Below, in pieces: positions 51,875 to 62,838 of a stretch of 64,000 nucleotides of DNA. A program made the position numbers and the translations under genes. A model generated the notes under the pieces. That model saw only the letters and a program-made list of their open reading frames with translations, ran no database searches and was not told where the DNA came from. Origin of the DNA: Fistulifera solaris (lineage: Eukaryota; Bacillariophyta; Bacillariophyceae; Naviculales; Stauroneidaceae); NCBI GenBank assembly GCA_030295235.1, contig AP026144.1:124001-188000 (forward strand), given 5' to 3'. Position 1 is the first letter of the stretch. The number at the start of each line of letters is the position of its first letter.

Positions 51875-54035
51875 TTAAATGCGCAAGTTGCCGACTGCCT
51901 CCGCCAACGAGGCATCCGAAATCACCTTGGCTTTGTCGCTACTACCACTAGATAACAAGCTCTTTAAGTCGCCGCTACTTTTACTGTTGGGCGTGATGGA
52001 AGGCTGGGTGAAAGGCTGGTTGCTGAACGAGCGACTTCGCTGCGCTTGGCGGTCGGTCTTGTCACTCGGGGACTTCGATGGTGATTTCGAGCGCAAGAGT
52101 GCAGCAATGTGACTTCCACTCGGACGCCGATTTCGGGGTGTTTTAGGCTCTGCGTTATCGCGTGAGGACAACCGATTTTGGAAAATATCTCTCTCGCTGA
52201 AAGCTCTTCCAGTCGATCGCCCGCGGCCTTTTGTGGGACGTATTACTTGTTCGTCACCATTATAGCTAGTGTTGTAAAATTCACTTTGACGTCGCGGAGC
52301 TTTCGAAGTCGCTTTCAGCGTGCTTTCTGTCAATTTTAACGTTGACAAATCTTCGCTCGCGCGACGGGTAGCTTTGACTAAACTTTCGTGGCTGGACCTC
52401 TGTGGAGCTGATCGACGAAGTACGTGTTCCGATTCACTTTTCTCCTTTACACGTCCACTTCCTGGTGAACGACGAGGCGTCATTCCCATCTCGACAACAT
52501 CTTTGTTGCGACTGTCGGGTGTCCTCATGTCTACTACCGGTAACTTGCGACTGCCCCGTCTAGGAGTCTTAAGCGCTTGACCAGGAAGAGTTGTTTCATC
52601 TCGTCCCTTGGAACTATCCGGACTCCGACTGAGTTTAAGTTTTCGCTCTTCGACCGCAGAAGCCGATTGCGGAGCCGGCGATGCCCGGGTCGAAATTTTC
52701 TTTCGACGTGGTGCTGGTGTCCGGAAGGAACCGTCCGCCGAAACCGTTCGGGGTGGCGGAGGTCTTCGGTTCTGGCTCGGGGTGTATCTCCCGCCGAACG
52801 ACTACGGGTGACACTGTCACGCTTTTCCTCCTCCTCCTCCACTTCATTTTCTTCGTCGGTATCTCTATACACTCCCGATGTTCCGACTGTGACGAATGAT
52901 CCATTTTTACTATCCCCTCCATCCAACGTCCCTCGTGTACGACCTGAATCGTGTTTGGCGTTGTCGTGTTCGTCGCCACTGAATAGCAAAGCATTTTCTA
53001 GAATATCACACAACGCTTTCATGGCCGGACGATGGATGGGATCCCATGCACTGGTTACCAGTTCGATCAAAGAGGACGACCAGTCATAGGGGTCTAGTTC
53101 CGGTCGCTGTTGTTGTGTTACGGTACGATAATACAGTTCAGCTCGACTCGAACAACGACGAAACGGAATTTTCAATGTGACCATTTCCCATAACATGATT
53201 CCAAAGGCGTAGACATCCGATGTCGATGATACGATACCAGAATAGACTTCGGGGGCCGCATACGGTAAAACGCGCCGTACATCATCGGATTGCTGCAAAC
53301 TCCGTGGAAAGTGTTGAGAATGCACGTGCCGGGCGTGCCGAAATTGACACAATTTGATGCGTCCATAGCGCGAATCGAAACCCACTTTAGATGGTGTGAG
53401 ATGATATACAATTTTCTTGCAATGCAAATACGCTATAGCCGATGCCACATCCATGGCAATTTCCAGTCGTTCGTGCAATCCCTTGGCGGAGCGTCTCCAG
53501 GAATCGATTCGATCGGGTAGCATTTCGACGACGCGATCAACAATGAGAAAAGCTCCCGTCCTCCCAGACGATAGAAGAGTATTTTCATCTTTTGCATTCC
53601 GTACGCTTGTAATATATGAGGATGTTTGGGAGATGCTGCTGTTAACATGTACACCTCGGTCACCCAGTCGATGACGGTATCTTCCGACAGTGGTGGCTGC
53701 AACGACCGCAATACAAAATGCCCGTCAATACTCCGATCCGCAAACCGACTTCTCGCATGTTCCATTCCTTTCCCAAAAGAACCCGATTGCAAATCCATGA
53801 CAATCCGGATAGTTCGTAATTCATGATCGGCGGTGTGATGCGACCAGTATACGGGGTCTTTGGAAACCACGACTTCATCACCGTGAAATATGGGAACGGA
53901 CGGGGTGATGCCATTGGTAGTAGGATCATAGAAATCTCGCGTAAAGCATTCTTTCGCTTGTGCAGCAACTTCAAGTAAAGACGTGATAGGTTGTGAGGTC
54001 TCTTCCGACGCGTCAGACGAGGATTGATGATCCAT
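51875..54035 (-). CDS. Pseudokinase with long basic Ser/Arg-rich tail (two frameshifts)
   Basis: A protein-kinase fold of the diatom 'HF.LK.L' type begins at about residue 80 and is followed by a disordered tail of over 300 residues. All three catalytic motifs are changed. The VAIK lysine is Arg ('GHFVLRSLQPP'), the HRD loop reads 'IVYHLTPSKVGFDS' and DFG reads 'LCQFRHARH'. Structural motifs remain ('LPYAAPEVYSGIVSSTSDVY', 'AFGIMLWEMVTLKIPF'), so the fold is kept while catalysis is very unlikely. Two one-base insertions reunite the frames: a G in the GGG run near 53558 and a C in the CCCC run near 52790. The tail is rich in R-S and S-P sites. ATG at 54035. Confidence 0.8.
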
Positions 54036-54529
54036 GGGATGGGAGACGAGTTTCACACAAGTTGTTGTTAATTATTTTGGATGGTGCAAATTACAATCCG
54101 TTCCTCCTTGTATCGTGGAAAAGGTACCGGTAACAGTTGAAGGTCTAGATAAATAATACTATCACAAACAACAAGTTTCACTGGATGAATGTTGTACGAT
54201 AGATAGGATGAGTATTATTTAAAAGTCTTTTTACGTCGCTTCTTTGGCGCATCGGTCTTTTTGTTTTGGCTTTTTTCTTTCTTTTTTCATGAAAGTTGAT
54301 TGGGCGAGAAAATGAGAAAGCGAAGCCGTTGCGTGAGTCCCATGAAAATGGAGTCGCGAATTGAGATGAAGGTTCGCATCCGGAAACACGTCACAATGTT
54401 TACTCTCAGTCACAGTGCTTCTCATTGTACTCGCCACTTTCACAATGTTGTTATTCCTTGCTTTGTAGTCTGCTATAATAATATATCCCCAATTCTTCCC
54501 TTTCCTTACTTTTCTATTGACGTCCAATT
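54036..54529. other. Divergent promoter region (pseudokinase / flavoprotein)
   Basis: About 490 bases between divergent starts. It includes GGTACCGGTAAC (54123-54134), a one-mismatch inverse of the GTTACCTGGTACC word seen at 17384 and 49762. No gene is supportable. Confidence 0.4.
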
Positions 54530-56017
54530 ATGATGCGAGCTATACATTCCTTGGTTCTTGGTTATTTATTTGCCTTTACGGATGCATTCTTACTTCGCAA
54601 CGTCGCATCTTCCCCTCATCACGCGACGGCACGATACGCATCTTCTAATTCTGCTTCTTCTTCTGCTCTGACAACATCACTTAACGTCACGATTGTTGGT
54701 GCCGGACCAGCAGGATTGTTGTTAGCACATCGATTGCTCGAAGGGGGAGCATCGGTGAATATTTACGAAAAGCGGGCACGGCCCGTCTTGGGAACACTAT
54801 TGCCGGGACGAGCGTATGCTCTCGGCATCGGACGTCGGGGTCGGACGGCCCTGCAACAAGCACCCAATGTGTGGGAAGCGGTTCGTCAGGCGGGTTTTCC
54901 TTCGGATCGATTTCGGTTACATGCGGGACCGGTGGCGTTGAGAATTACGAGACAGCGCCGGCCAGCAAGAACCATCATTACTTTGTTTTCAAAGTGATTT
55001 GTGTGCGGCGCTGTTGAAAGAACTGGAGCAACAATATAGTACGGATAGACTGACGATTCAATTCAATGTACCGGTCACGAATATTAATTTCAAAGATCGA
55101 ACCTGTCAAACAAAAAATGGTGAACTGGTTGCGTTTGATCTCATTGTAGGTTGCGATGGTGTTAATTCTGTCGTTCGAGAAGCTATGCAAAAGGAATGGC
55201 CGGCCTTTAAAGTAACCCAACGAGAACTTCCCGGAAAATTCAAAACGGTGCAATTACCCAATGTTCCCAGTGACAAGTTGGATCCAACGGCGGTCTCGCT
55301 AGTGATGCCGCAAAAGGAAGCACTACTGCCTTTGTCGAGCCGGTTTCCGACAGTGGTCGCTGTTGCGTATTATTTGCCGGTTCCAACTCCTCGGATCCAC
55401 TTCTGGTGTCAAGTGATGCGACGGAAATAGAGCAAGTGCTACAGGAACGCTATCCCTCGTTTCGACCGGAAGCGCTAACGTCGGCGGCCGAGCAATTGGC
55501 GAATATTCCCAAGGCCTCTCAGGCCTCGTCGGTTCAATGTAATATTTATCATTACAACGATGTAGCGGTGCTTTGTGGTGATGCAGCCCATGCGACGGGT
55601 GGCGTATCGGGACAAGGCGTAAACAGTGCCCTTACCGATAGTGTCGTACTGGCGGAATGCATCCATCAAAGCACTTCCATGCGCGAAGCATTGAATGCTT
55701 ATTCCATGAAACAGGTCCCCGAAGGTCACGCTTTGTATGATTTATCATTTCCACCACCACCGTCGAGCAAACTTGAAGCATTGGGTCGTACATTAGGAAC
55801 GCTTCGCGATTTCATTTTCCGAGGGCGTTTCGGAATTGGAAAACTTCCGATACAAGTGCAGTTGACCACATCGTTAGAATCTTTTGCTGATATACGACGC
55901 GCGCGAATGGACGGCTTTCCATCCCAGAGTGAATGGGAAAGGAAATTGTCGACTCTAGATGCATCCGCTGTAGCTAGTTTGTCAGCCCGAGGCAAAGAAA
56001 CAACAAGTACAAAATAG
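54530..56017 (+). CDS. FAD-dependent monooxygenase, kynurenine-3-monooxygenase-like, plastid-type leader (at least two frameshifts)
   Basis: The leader 'AIHSLVLGYLFAFTDAFLLR' is a signal peptide with the T-D-A-F plastid motif. The FAD-binding Rossmann start is 'VTIVGAGPAGLLLAHRLLEG', the middle has 'LIVGCDGVNSVVREAM', and the FAD 'GD' motif reads 'VAVLCGDAAHATGGVSGQGV'. Frame 1 goes to frame 2 near 54985 (TTTT run, one T too many gives 'FQSDLCAALLKEL'). Frame 2 goes to frame 3 near 55379 (GG run, one G too few gives 'LPGSNSSDPLLVSS'). A further pair of shifts between about 54940 and 54985 is possible, because another frame reads 'ENYETAPASKNHHYFVF'. Substrate is unknown; the KMO likeness is from the core only, and a plastid location would argue against classical kynurenine metabolism. 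Confidence 0.75.
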
Positions 56018-56586
56018 TCAAAATTATTGTTAATGATAGGAGTCAGGCAAGGTTTCCATTCCGCCTTTGTACGAAATACAAGAATTAATAGAGTAAAAAT
56101 ATACGAAAATAAAGATCGTAGACTAGTCTTCCTAATTGTGGTAATTAGTCGTTCTTAAAGACGAATGATTGTATGAATCTATCATAGATCGCGGATCGTT
56201 TTGCTTTTACCTGTTAACCCTTTCTCCATTCTCCTTACAAAACAATGCTGCTTCACAATAGTATAAAACATGTTTTAGTACCGTGTTGCAGTGGTAATTG
56301 GGCTACACACTAAAATAATAGACTTCATTAAAACCGTGTAATTCTCCGCCGCGCGCACCGCTGCTCTCTCTATGAACGACAAACTGATAGAAACAAAATG
56401 AATAACATTGCAGGAAGGAAATTCGTTTTGTAATCTATTACATGAGCACTGAAATAGGGGGAGAGACTGTCGATGCTGAGCTAATTTACAATATTGACTG
56501 AAAAGTAAATTTGCAAGCCGAACGATTTTCGAATCATCATCATTCTTAACACACGCCGTCGTCACAATCTGATTGGAAGTATTGCA
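56018..56586. other. Intergenic interval
   Basis: About 570 AT-rich bases between two tandem plus-strand genes. I see no gene, RNA or repeat here that I can support. Confidence 0.4.
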
Positions 56587-59500
56587 ATGTCTTCTCAGGA
56601 TCAAAATCTCTCGCAGAGTGATAGCTTAGAAAGGCGAGCACTGGAAAGTGAAGCGCAAACGTGGAGCATGGTCGAGACAGCGACGTCGGAAATAGGCCGA
56701 ACAAGGAACAATCCATCAATCCCATTTCGGATGAATTTACACCAGTCCAAAAAAAGGAAACGGAGAATCATTTCTTCCGAAACGACAAGCGGAAACTCGA
56801 GTAGCGGTAGTAGCAGCGAAGACGATATTGGCGACGACGAGGGGAGCACAGCTGTTGAATACAAACCGAGGAACGCTGCCGATACAAGTTCGCAAGGAGA
56901 GGTCACTGAAGGTGAACATAAGCGTATAACTAACAATGAAGCTGGAACTTCTGGGAATGATGGCTCTCCTATTTCACCACATTCTTCATTTCCTCAACCA
57001 GAGGGCTGGAGAGTAAAGTTGTACCGCTTGAATGCAGACGGAAGCTGGGATGATTGTGGAACGGGTCGCATCGTTTGCTTATACCGTCAACAGCAAAAGA
57101 GCAGCAAGTCGTTTGCCCCTGGCTCCGATCAATGGTTGTATCAAGAAACAGGCGAGGCAACATTATGTGTACATGCAGAAGTTACGAAGCAGAATCGTCA
57201 GCAGCGTGTTCTGTTGAGGACAAGGATTTTGCTTCGGGACGCGTATCAACGCCAAGGAGAGAATATAATAACGTGGTGCGAGCCGTACTACGGTGGAGAC
57301 CCAAATCAGCAAAGAAATTCAGCAAACCATCAGCACGGCCACGGTCATCATCACTCTAGTCCTGTTAGCGCTGAAAACAATGCTGGCGTCGATCTGGCGT
57401 TATCATTTCAAGACAATGCGGGATGTTTAGATATATGGCGCCAGATTACTCATGTTCAGCATTTTGCGGCAGAATTAATACGACAACAAGCGCAACCAGA
57501 TCGCGTTCAGGACATGGCTGCGCAGGTGGCGGCAGAGCATCACTCCAATCTGCATAGACAGCAACAGCAAGAATTATGGGCCCATTTGACCGATGAGCAC
57601 ACGAACTCTGTTTCTGAGGCGGAGGTACATTACAATAGTCTATTGGAGCAAGCGCTGGTGCAATCGTTACCAAGTCCACCAACGCTTGAGAATTTGGAAG
57701 ATATAGCGGACACAATCGCTGCTTTGCAACATACACAATACGCCCCTCAGCAACGAGAATACCTGGCACTTTGGATCGCGAACGATGATTGTTCTTATTT
57801 GAAACAGTTGATCGGTTTGTTTCCGGCAGCTGAGGCGAAAGGGGACTATGGGAAGCTGGCGACTTTGGCAGCATGCGTGAAAACAATCTTGCTTTTAAAT
57901 GAACCTTCAATTCTGGAGCTGGTCATCAACGTCGCTTCAATCTTTGAAGACATTTGCAGCTGTTTAGAATACGACCCTGATTTACGAGAGAAGGCAAATC
58001 ATCGATGGTTCCTGCAAGAAAGAGCTAAGTTTCGGACAGTGGTCCCTATGGAGGACCCCGAGTTGATTTCCGCAATCCACAGGGCATTTCGGGTCAATTT
58101 CTTGCGTGACACACTTTTGCGACCAACCATGGATGAATCAGCGCTGACTACACTAAGTTCGCTACTTACGTTTACTCATGCCGATGTTGTCAAAGGTGTT
58201 ATGCTATCAGGGTCAGGAAAAGAGGTCATTCTGAAAGACAGCTACTTAGTCCGGGTCATTCGTCTACTTGCCGTGGAAATTTACGCTCTGGCTGCACTCG
58301 ACTGGATGGACCTTGAAACTCACGCAAACGGAGAAAGCAAGTCGGCACTCACAGTTGCACCGGACGACGACTTCCTGGTTGGCGACCCGTCAATTGTCGT
58401 TGGAGAAGTTTCCCTCAATACAACGTCATGGAAACAATACCTGGCACCTCAAGATCGCACGCCGGCTTCGCGTAGGCTCCGCAAAGGTGGTTGCTTATAT
58501 TTTCTTCGCGAGCTATTCAATATGGTCCGAACGTCATTACAACAATGTGACAAAGACAACTTTTTTCCTGCTATATGTACGCTGCCGATTGCTTTGTATG
58601 AAGAACGAGAAATACCTGATAACGCCTCACAAGCAAGTCAGTTTGTGGAGGTTGGTAGCTTAGCAAGTACTATCAAGTCTTCTGGCGGAACGATAGACGT
58701 CGAGGTACCGGAAGGGGCGCAGCTGGATATCCCGTTTCCTTCAACGCCAGTTACGTTGTTATCATTGTTGGCGAGCGTGTTATCTGATCCTCACGCTGAT
58801 TTATCTGAAAAAAGTTGTGCTCTAGAAATAGTCTCGGGTGTTACGATGCACGACCCCGGTCTTGTAAGGATATGCTGTCTTGAATTTTACGATGAGTGGA
58901 TCAACAAAGGCGGTTCATCGATTCGACCTGAAGCAAATGAAAGTAAACAACTTATGTTGTCAAACCCTCCTCAGGATCTGCTGGCCTCGTTACTGGTCCT
59001 GTTGAATATAGAGACGGATGCTGGCCTGCTCTTACAAGTTACTGAGGTTTTGCGTGTTATTCTCGACACGGAGATAACAATTAACAAAGGCTCGTTGGGC
59101 CCCGGGTATGCTGATGACGCGGAACGCATGCCTGCTGGAAGCTATCAGCAAAACAATCTGCGTGAACGACATAACCAATCGGTTGCCGCTTCAATAAGCA
59201 CCGACCAGAAACAATTTTTATCGCTTTTCTACGAGCACTATGTTTCATGGCTGGTAGCCCCTTTCCAGTTCACTATTTTAATCCCAGTTCGCCGTGTACC
59301 GGAGGACGTCCTGTTATCCCCAGATGAATCTCCTCTGATGCAGAAGATTTTGACTGCTTTCAAGCAGGACGTCAACCCGGGAGACCATCTGTTGCATACA
59401 GTCCCGCATTGCGCAATTCGAAGTTCTTTCGCCGTTGAACTTCTGAGCTTTTGTGTTCGTGCCCACCAATACCGCACCAAGTTTTTCTTGCTGAAATCTC

Positions 59501-60228
59501 GTGTGTTGGCAAGTATTTTGAAGTTGCTTGGTCCTCAACAGCATCTTCACGGCTCGTCTGGTGACCGATGTTTGAAACTTGCAGCACTACGACTTTTGCG
59601 TTCAATCTTGTCCGTGAACGACGAATTTTATTTTCGGCACATCATACAACACGATCTATTCGCTCCTGTTTTCGAAGCATTTCGCTCCAACCCAGTGGGA
59701 GATAATCTCGTCTCTTCGGCAATCATCGAAATGTGTGATTTTATCCACACGGAAAACATCAAATCTCTTATCGAGTATATCGTGACACAGCATCTATCCC
59801 CTGCCGAATCGAAGAGTGAGGAACCCACTTTGGAGGATGTATCAAGTCCTTACGTTTCCACATTTACAGTTCTTCGTAAGGCTTACGAGTCGAATATGCG
59901 ACTCAAAATGGATGCGAGTGGGTTTACAGACGCTCGTAAGAGGCCCTCCACGGATCCAAGAGATCTCGGTACTGCGTCGCAAGGTGCGCATGGGGTCGGG
60001 TCGAACGAACGACAACTTACCGGAACGGCTCTCGAAGACCAACGCAAGTTTCAGCAGATGGATGAAGAGGAATCATATTTTGAGTCGGATGATGACAATG
60101 GAATTACTGACCGAGCTACTTCTGAAAGGAGCGATACCAGCAGCTCCAGAGTTTTCGAAGAAGATTTTCGAGCAAGAGATACCGTCAACAGCGGCTCGAT
60201 CATCGAGAGCAAAAATGACATTTGCTGA
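56587..60228 (+). CDS. PP4R3/SMEK-type regulatory subunit of protein phosphatase 4
   Basis: 1,213 residues, intact. An acidic N-terminal tail is followed by the EVH1/PH-like domain ('[20 protein letters not shown]', '[18 protein letters not shown]', '[14 protein letters not shown]') at about 135-290. The Smk1/PP4R3 helical domain comes next ('[19 protein letters not shown]', '[20 protein letters not shown]', '[15 protein letters not shown]', '[20 protein letters not shown]'). ARM-like repeats fill the rest, and the C-terminus is acidic and disordered. PP4R3 targets PP4C to substrates in DNA repair, mitosis and transcription. In animals the N-terminal domain binds short F-x-x-P motifs. A His-rich insert (about residues 245-258) is lineage-specific. 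No intron or frameshift in 3.6 kb. Confidence 0.9.
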   Translation: MSSQDQNLSQSDSLERRALESEAQTWSMVETATSEIGRTRNNPSIPFRMNLHQSKKRKRRIISSETTSGNSSSGSSSEDDIGDDEGSTAVEYKPRNAADTSSQGEVTEGEHKRITNNEAGTSGNDGSPISPHSSFPQPEGWRVKLYRLNADGSWDDCGTGRIVCLYRQQQKSSKSFAPGSDQWLYQETGEATLCVHAEVTKQNRQQRVLLRTRILLRDAYQRQGENIITWCEPYYGGDPNQQRNSANHQHGHGHHHSSPVSAENNAGVDLALSFQDNAGCLDIWRQITHVQHFAAELIRQQAQPDRVQDMAAQVAAEHHSNLHRQQQQELWAHLTDEHTNSVSEAEVHYNSLLEQALVQSLPSPPTLENLEDIADTIAALQHTQYAPQQREYLALWIANDDCSYLKQLIGLFPAAEAKGDYGKLATLAACVKTILLLNEPSILELVINVASIFEDICSCLEYDPDLREKANHRWFLQERAKFRTVVPMEDPELISAIHRAFRVNFLRDTLLRPTMDESALTTLSSLLTFTHADVVKGVMLSGSGKEVILKDSYLVRVIRLLAVEIYALAALDWMDLETHANGESKSALTVAPDDDFLVGDPSIVVGEVSLNTTSWKQYLAPQDRTPASRRLRKGGCLYFLRELFNMVRTSLQQCDKDNFFPAICTLPIALYEEREIPDNASQASQFVEVGSLASTIKSSGGTIDVEVPEGAQLDIPFPSTPVTLLSLLASVLSDPHADLSEKSCALEIVSGVTMHDPGLVRICCLEFYDEWINKGGSSIRPEANESKQLMLSNPPQDLLASLLVLLNIETDAGLLLQVTEVLRVILDTEITINKGSLGPGYADDAERMPAGSYQQNNLRERHNQSVAASISTDQKQFLSLFYEHYVSWLVAPFQFTILIPVRRVPEDVLLSPDESPLMQKILTAFKQDVNPGDHLLHTVPHCAIRSSFAVELLSFCVRAHQYRTKFFLLKSRVLASILKLLGPQQHLHGSSGDRCLKLAALRLLRSILSVNDEFYFRHIIQHDLFAPVFEAFRSNPVGDNLVSSAIIEMCDFIHTENIKSLIEYIVTQHLSPAESKSEEPTLEDVSSPYVSTFTVLRKAYESNMRLKMDASGFTDARKRPSTDPRDLGTASQGAHGVGSNERQLTGTALEDQRKFQQMDEEESYFESDDDNGITDRATSERSDTSSSRVFEEDFRARDTVNSGSIIESKNDIC

Positions 60229-60936
60229 TCCCAAATTTTTTGAGTGTTCCAGCGAAAAGGAGCAGTGAAGACAAAGTAGTGGTCGTACAAGCTAGAATGT
60301 ATCTGTGTTTGGCAAACAAGTGTGATTTAAAAAAGATACTGGAGGGGATCTCTCTAGTAGTTTTGATTCAAGCCTTCATTGTTTTCAAAAGCTAATAACT
60401 GGCCATTCGTCCGAGACGTCCGAATCGATAATGGAAAATTGCCCAAGAAAAGAATTTGAATAGTTGTCATTTTATGGTGCTTTCGTTCCCGCCATCGTTT
60501 GAGGTTCGTCGAAAGAACAACGTTGACTCCTCTACTCTAGCAATGAGTTATTTATTCTTATACGGAGTACTCCGTATCTCGTTGTTGGCTAGCAACCTAG
60601 CGCACTACCGTTGAACCTTTGTTTCTGGTAACTCCGCTTACTTTGCTTCCGTACCCCGCACCGCACCCAGCAACCCGCCCTTTCCGACTGACATTCGTAT
60701 TGTATTCAGGAATGACCTGTCCAGTACCAGTTCGACACTATTAGCATAAAGTTTCCTGAACAAGAGTCATCGGTCATAATTATTTTTGGACTGGCCTTAT
60801 TTCGATTTCCACTTCGTTTCCGTGCCTGTGAGATGGGAGGTCGTAAGTCAGAAGTCAGAAGCGTTGCAGATGATTGAAAGCAAAACACCATCGAAAGCTG
60901 CTAAAGAATCTTTGCCCTTGAGTTATTTATTTCATT
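60229..60936. other. Intergenic interval with an 18-bp palindrome
   Basis: About 700 bases. Contains the perfect palindrome at 60560-60577 and, around 60590-60680, short stuttered words (AACTCCGCTTACTTTGC..., CCGCACCGCACCCAGCAACCCGCCC). No gene is supportable. Confidence 0.45.
60560..60577. promoter_or_regulatory. Perfect 18-bp palindrome (two TACGGAGTA half sites)
   Basis: The 18 bases read ATACGGAGTACTCCGTAT on both strands. Single half sites (TACGGAGTA or TACTCCGTA) occur in other intergenic places: 25290, 37127 and 62145, with near matches at 37102 and 12113. It sits about 360 bp before the unknown gene at 60937. It could bind a dimeric regulator; it could also be a remnant of a mobile-element end. 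Confidence 0.45.
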
Positions 60937-61662
60937 ATGCATCCGTTAAATACAACCTTAGAAGATTTGCCGCATGAACAAAATAAACCGAAGCGCCGGT
61001 CATCGCTTGATAACTCTTTGCTGGCACCTGGAAGGTCTTCGCGACTTCTTACGCATGCTGATGATGAAGACGGTAACCGACCGCGACGACTAAGCTTAGA
61101 CCATCACACAAGAATAACTATTACTTTCCTAGCCAGTGGTCATTTAAAGCGAACGCATGGTGACCTCGACATGGATTACCATAAATCTGATCATGGGCCT
61201 CAGCAGGGAGATGCAAAGAAGCTTTCATCTACTGGCACCACCGAAGAGCTATCGGATGGAGAATCAACGATAAGTTACGACGATTGCGATTCATTTTGTG
61301 ACGCTTCCGTACAGCAAGAGGCAGATAAGGATTACCTACGAAAAGACCTTGGCGCAAGCTGTGTATGGGACGATGTCACGATTAACACAGGTCTAGTAGA
61401 AGAGCTTGAGGAAATGAGCCTCGATTCTGTTCCAGAGGATCTTTGCGAGGTAGATGAAGAAGACGAAGAAGACGATGGAAAGAAAAGGCCACCTACTGCA
61501 GAGTCAGATTCAACTAATCCAGAACAGGGTACGGTCGGTGTGTTGAAGAGAGCGAAGAGGAGGAGCTTCACCAAGAGAATACCCCGTATCCTGTTCCGGA
61601 GTAAATCCCCTAAAGTGAATATTCGGAGAAAAGCAGCCGCGCAAGTGCAAGAACAACCCTAA
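60937..61662 (+). CDS. Unknown acidic protein with basic C-terminus
   Basis: 241 residues, no recognised domain. The N-terminal third has repeated 'RRSSLD'/'RRLSLD' phosphosite-like motifs (R-R-x-S pattern of basophilic kinases). The centre is acidic ('VDEEDEEDDGKKRPP'). The C-terminus is strongly basic ('KRAKRRSFTKRIPRILFRSK'), which could be a nuclear signal or an amphipathic membrane-binding helix. No signal peptide. Codon use and an open frame of this length in a gene-dense strand support a real gene, but function is unknown. Confidence 0.6.
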   Translation: MHPLNTTLEDLPHEQNKPKRRSSLDNSLLAPGRSSRLLTHADDEDGNRPRRLSLDHHTRITITFLASGHLKRTHGDLDMDYHKSDHGPQQGDAKKLSSTGTTEELSDGESTISYDDCDSFCDASVQQEADKDYLRKDLGASCVWDDVTINTGLVEELEEMSLDSVPEDLCEVDEEDEEDDGKKRPPTAESDSTNPEQGTVGVLKRAKRRSFTKRIPRILFRSKSPKVNIRRKAAAQVQEQP

Positions 61663-62302
61663 CTGCACGTTGTATCACCTTTACGCTATGGATCAGATCA
61701 CATTGCCGTACTCACGACAAGGATTCACTAGTTAAAGCGATCACATGACACAGATGAACACTCTGCTACACTTATCAAGACATATATATTTGCTATAGCC
61801 ACTGGTAAAGGTAGATGATGGTCAAGGTCTCTATTAGGGTAGAAAATGGCCAATCGTGTAGTCTTGCCTTCAGCGACGTCAGGATATTCCCCTCACGTCC
61901 GCACTCACAATGGGACCGATCTAGCACGATTAACCAATCCTTTCCACATCATTCAAGCTGTAGTATCTGTTAGAGATAACCAAAGGTATATTGATGTTGA
62001 GCATAGATGTTTTGGATGCGTGGACGACTTTTACATGCGTTATAGCCGAAACTAAGCCAGCAGAACATCAGGACCCGGATATTTGGAAAATGCAATCGAC
62101 AATCGAAGCATAATTCTAGAGCGGTACTAAGTACACTTTTTGTATACGGAGTACATGTTTTCGATAGATCACACCGCGTTGACGAGATGCACGATACATG
62201 ATACATGAGGCACTTCGAGTTGAAGGGAAAGCCAGCTAACGTTGTTCTTCATCGTTGAATGATCTAAAACACGCCATTCACTCGTTGATTGCCTAGTTGA
62301 AC
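61663..62302. other. Intergenic interval
   Basis: About 640 bases. A 69-codon frame at 61846-62055 is open but has no recognisable content. A TACGGAGTA word lies at 62145-62153, about 150 bp before the E2 start codon. Confidence 0.4.
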
Positions 62303-62838
62303 ATGTCGAAACGCCTATTGAAGGTATGTGCGGGTTGTGGAGGACAAAAATGTTGAACCGCCTCGAGCGTGTCTGATTGCGTTACCTTGGTTCCTTTCTC
62401 CCCTTGTTGCAGGAACGCCAAAAACTTGAGCAGACTCCGTTGAGCTACGTCAAGAACATTGATTTAGTGGGAGACGATTTATTCGTTTGGGATGTTACTC
62501 TGAACGGCCCTCCGGATTCGCCATATCATGGGGGTAACTTCATTTTGCGCTTGGAGTTCCCCACTCAGTACCCTTTCAAGGCGCCGGTCCTCAAATTTCA
62601 AACGCCAATTTATCATCCTTCGGTTTTGAAACAGACGGGTGAAGTATGCGGTGCTGTCCTGGGCCAATGGGGTCCTACCTTGACCGCTGAACACTGCTTG
62701 CTGACAGTCTACAGCCTTCTTCAAGACCCTCAGCCAGATCATCCTCTGGAGGAAGATATTGCACAGCAGTTGGCGACTAATCGTAAAGAGTTTGAAAAAA
62801 TTGCAAAAAAGATGACGAAAGAGCACGCGATGAAATAG
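62303..62838 (+). CDS. Ubiquitin-conjugating enzyme E2 with altered HPN motif
   Basis: The first exon (62303-62323) encodes only 'MSKRLLK'. A GT-AG intron of 89 bp (62324-62412) follows, and exon 2 begins 'ERQKLEQTPLSYV', matching the E2 N-terminal helix. The UBC fold is complete at about 148 residues: 'VWDVTLNGPPDSPYHGGNF', 'FPTQYPFKAPVLKFQTPIYH' and the catalytic Cys86 in 'GEVCGAVLGQWGP'. The HPN tripeptide, whose Asn helps isopeptide-bond formation, is H-P-S. C-terminal helices are present ('DPQPDHPLEEDIAQQL'). It resembles UBE2L/UBE2D-type E2s; the exact class is uncertain. The Ser change may limit it to thioester transfer, as with RBR or HECT ligases. Confidence 0.88.
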
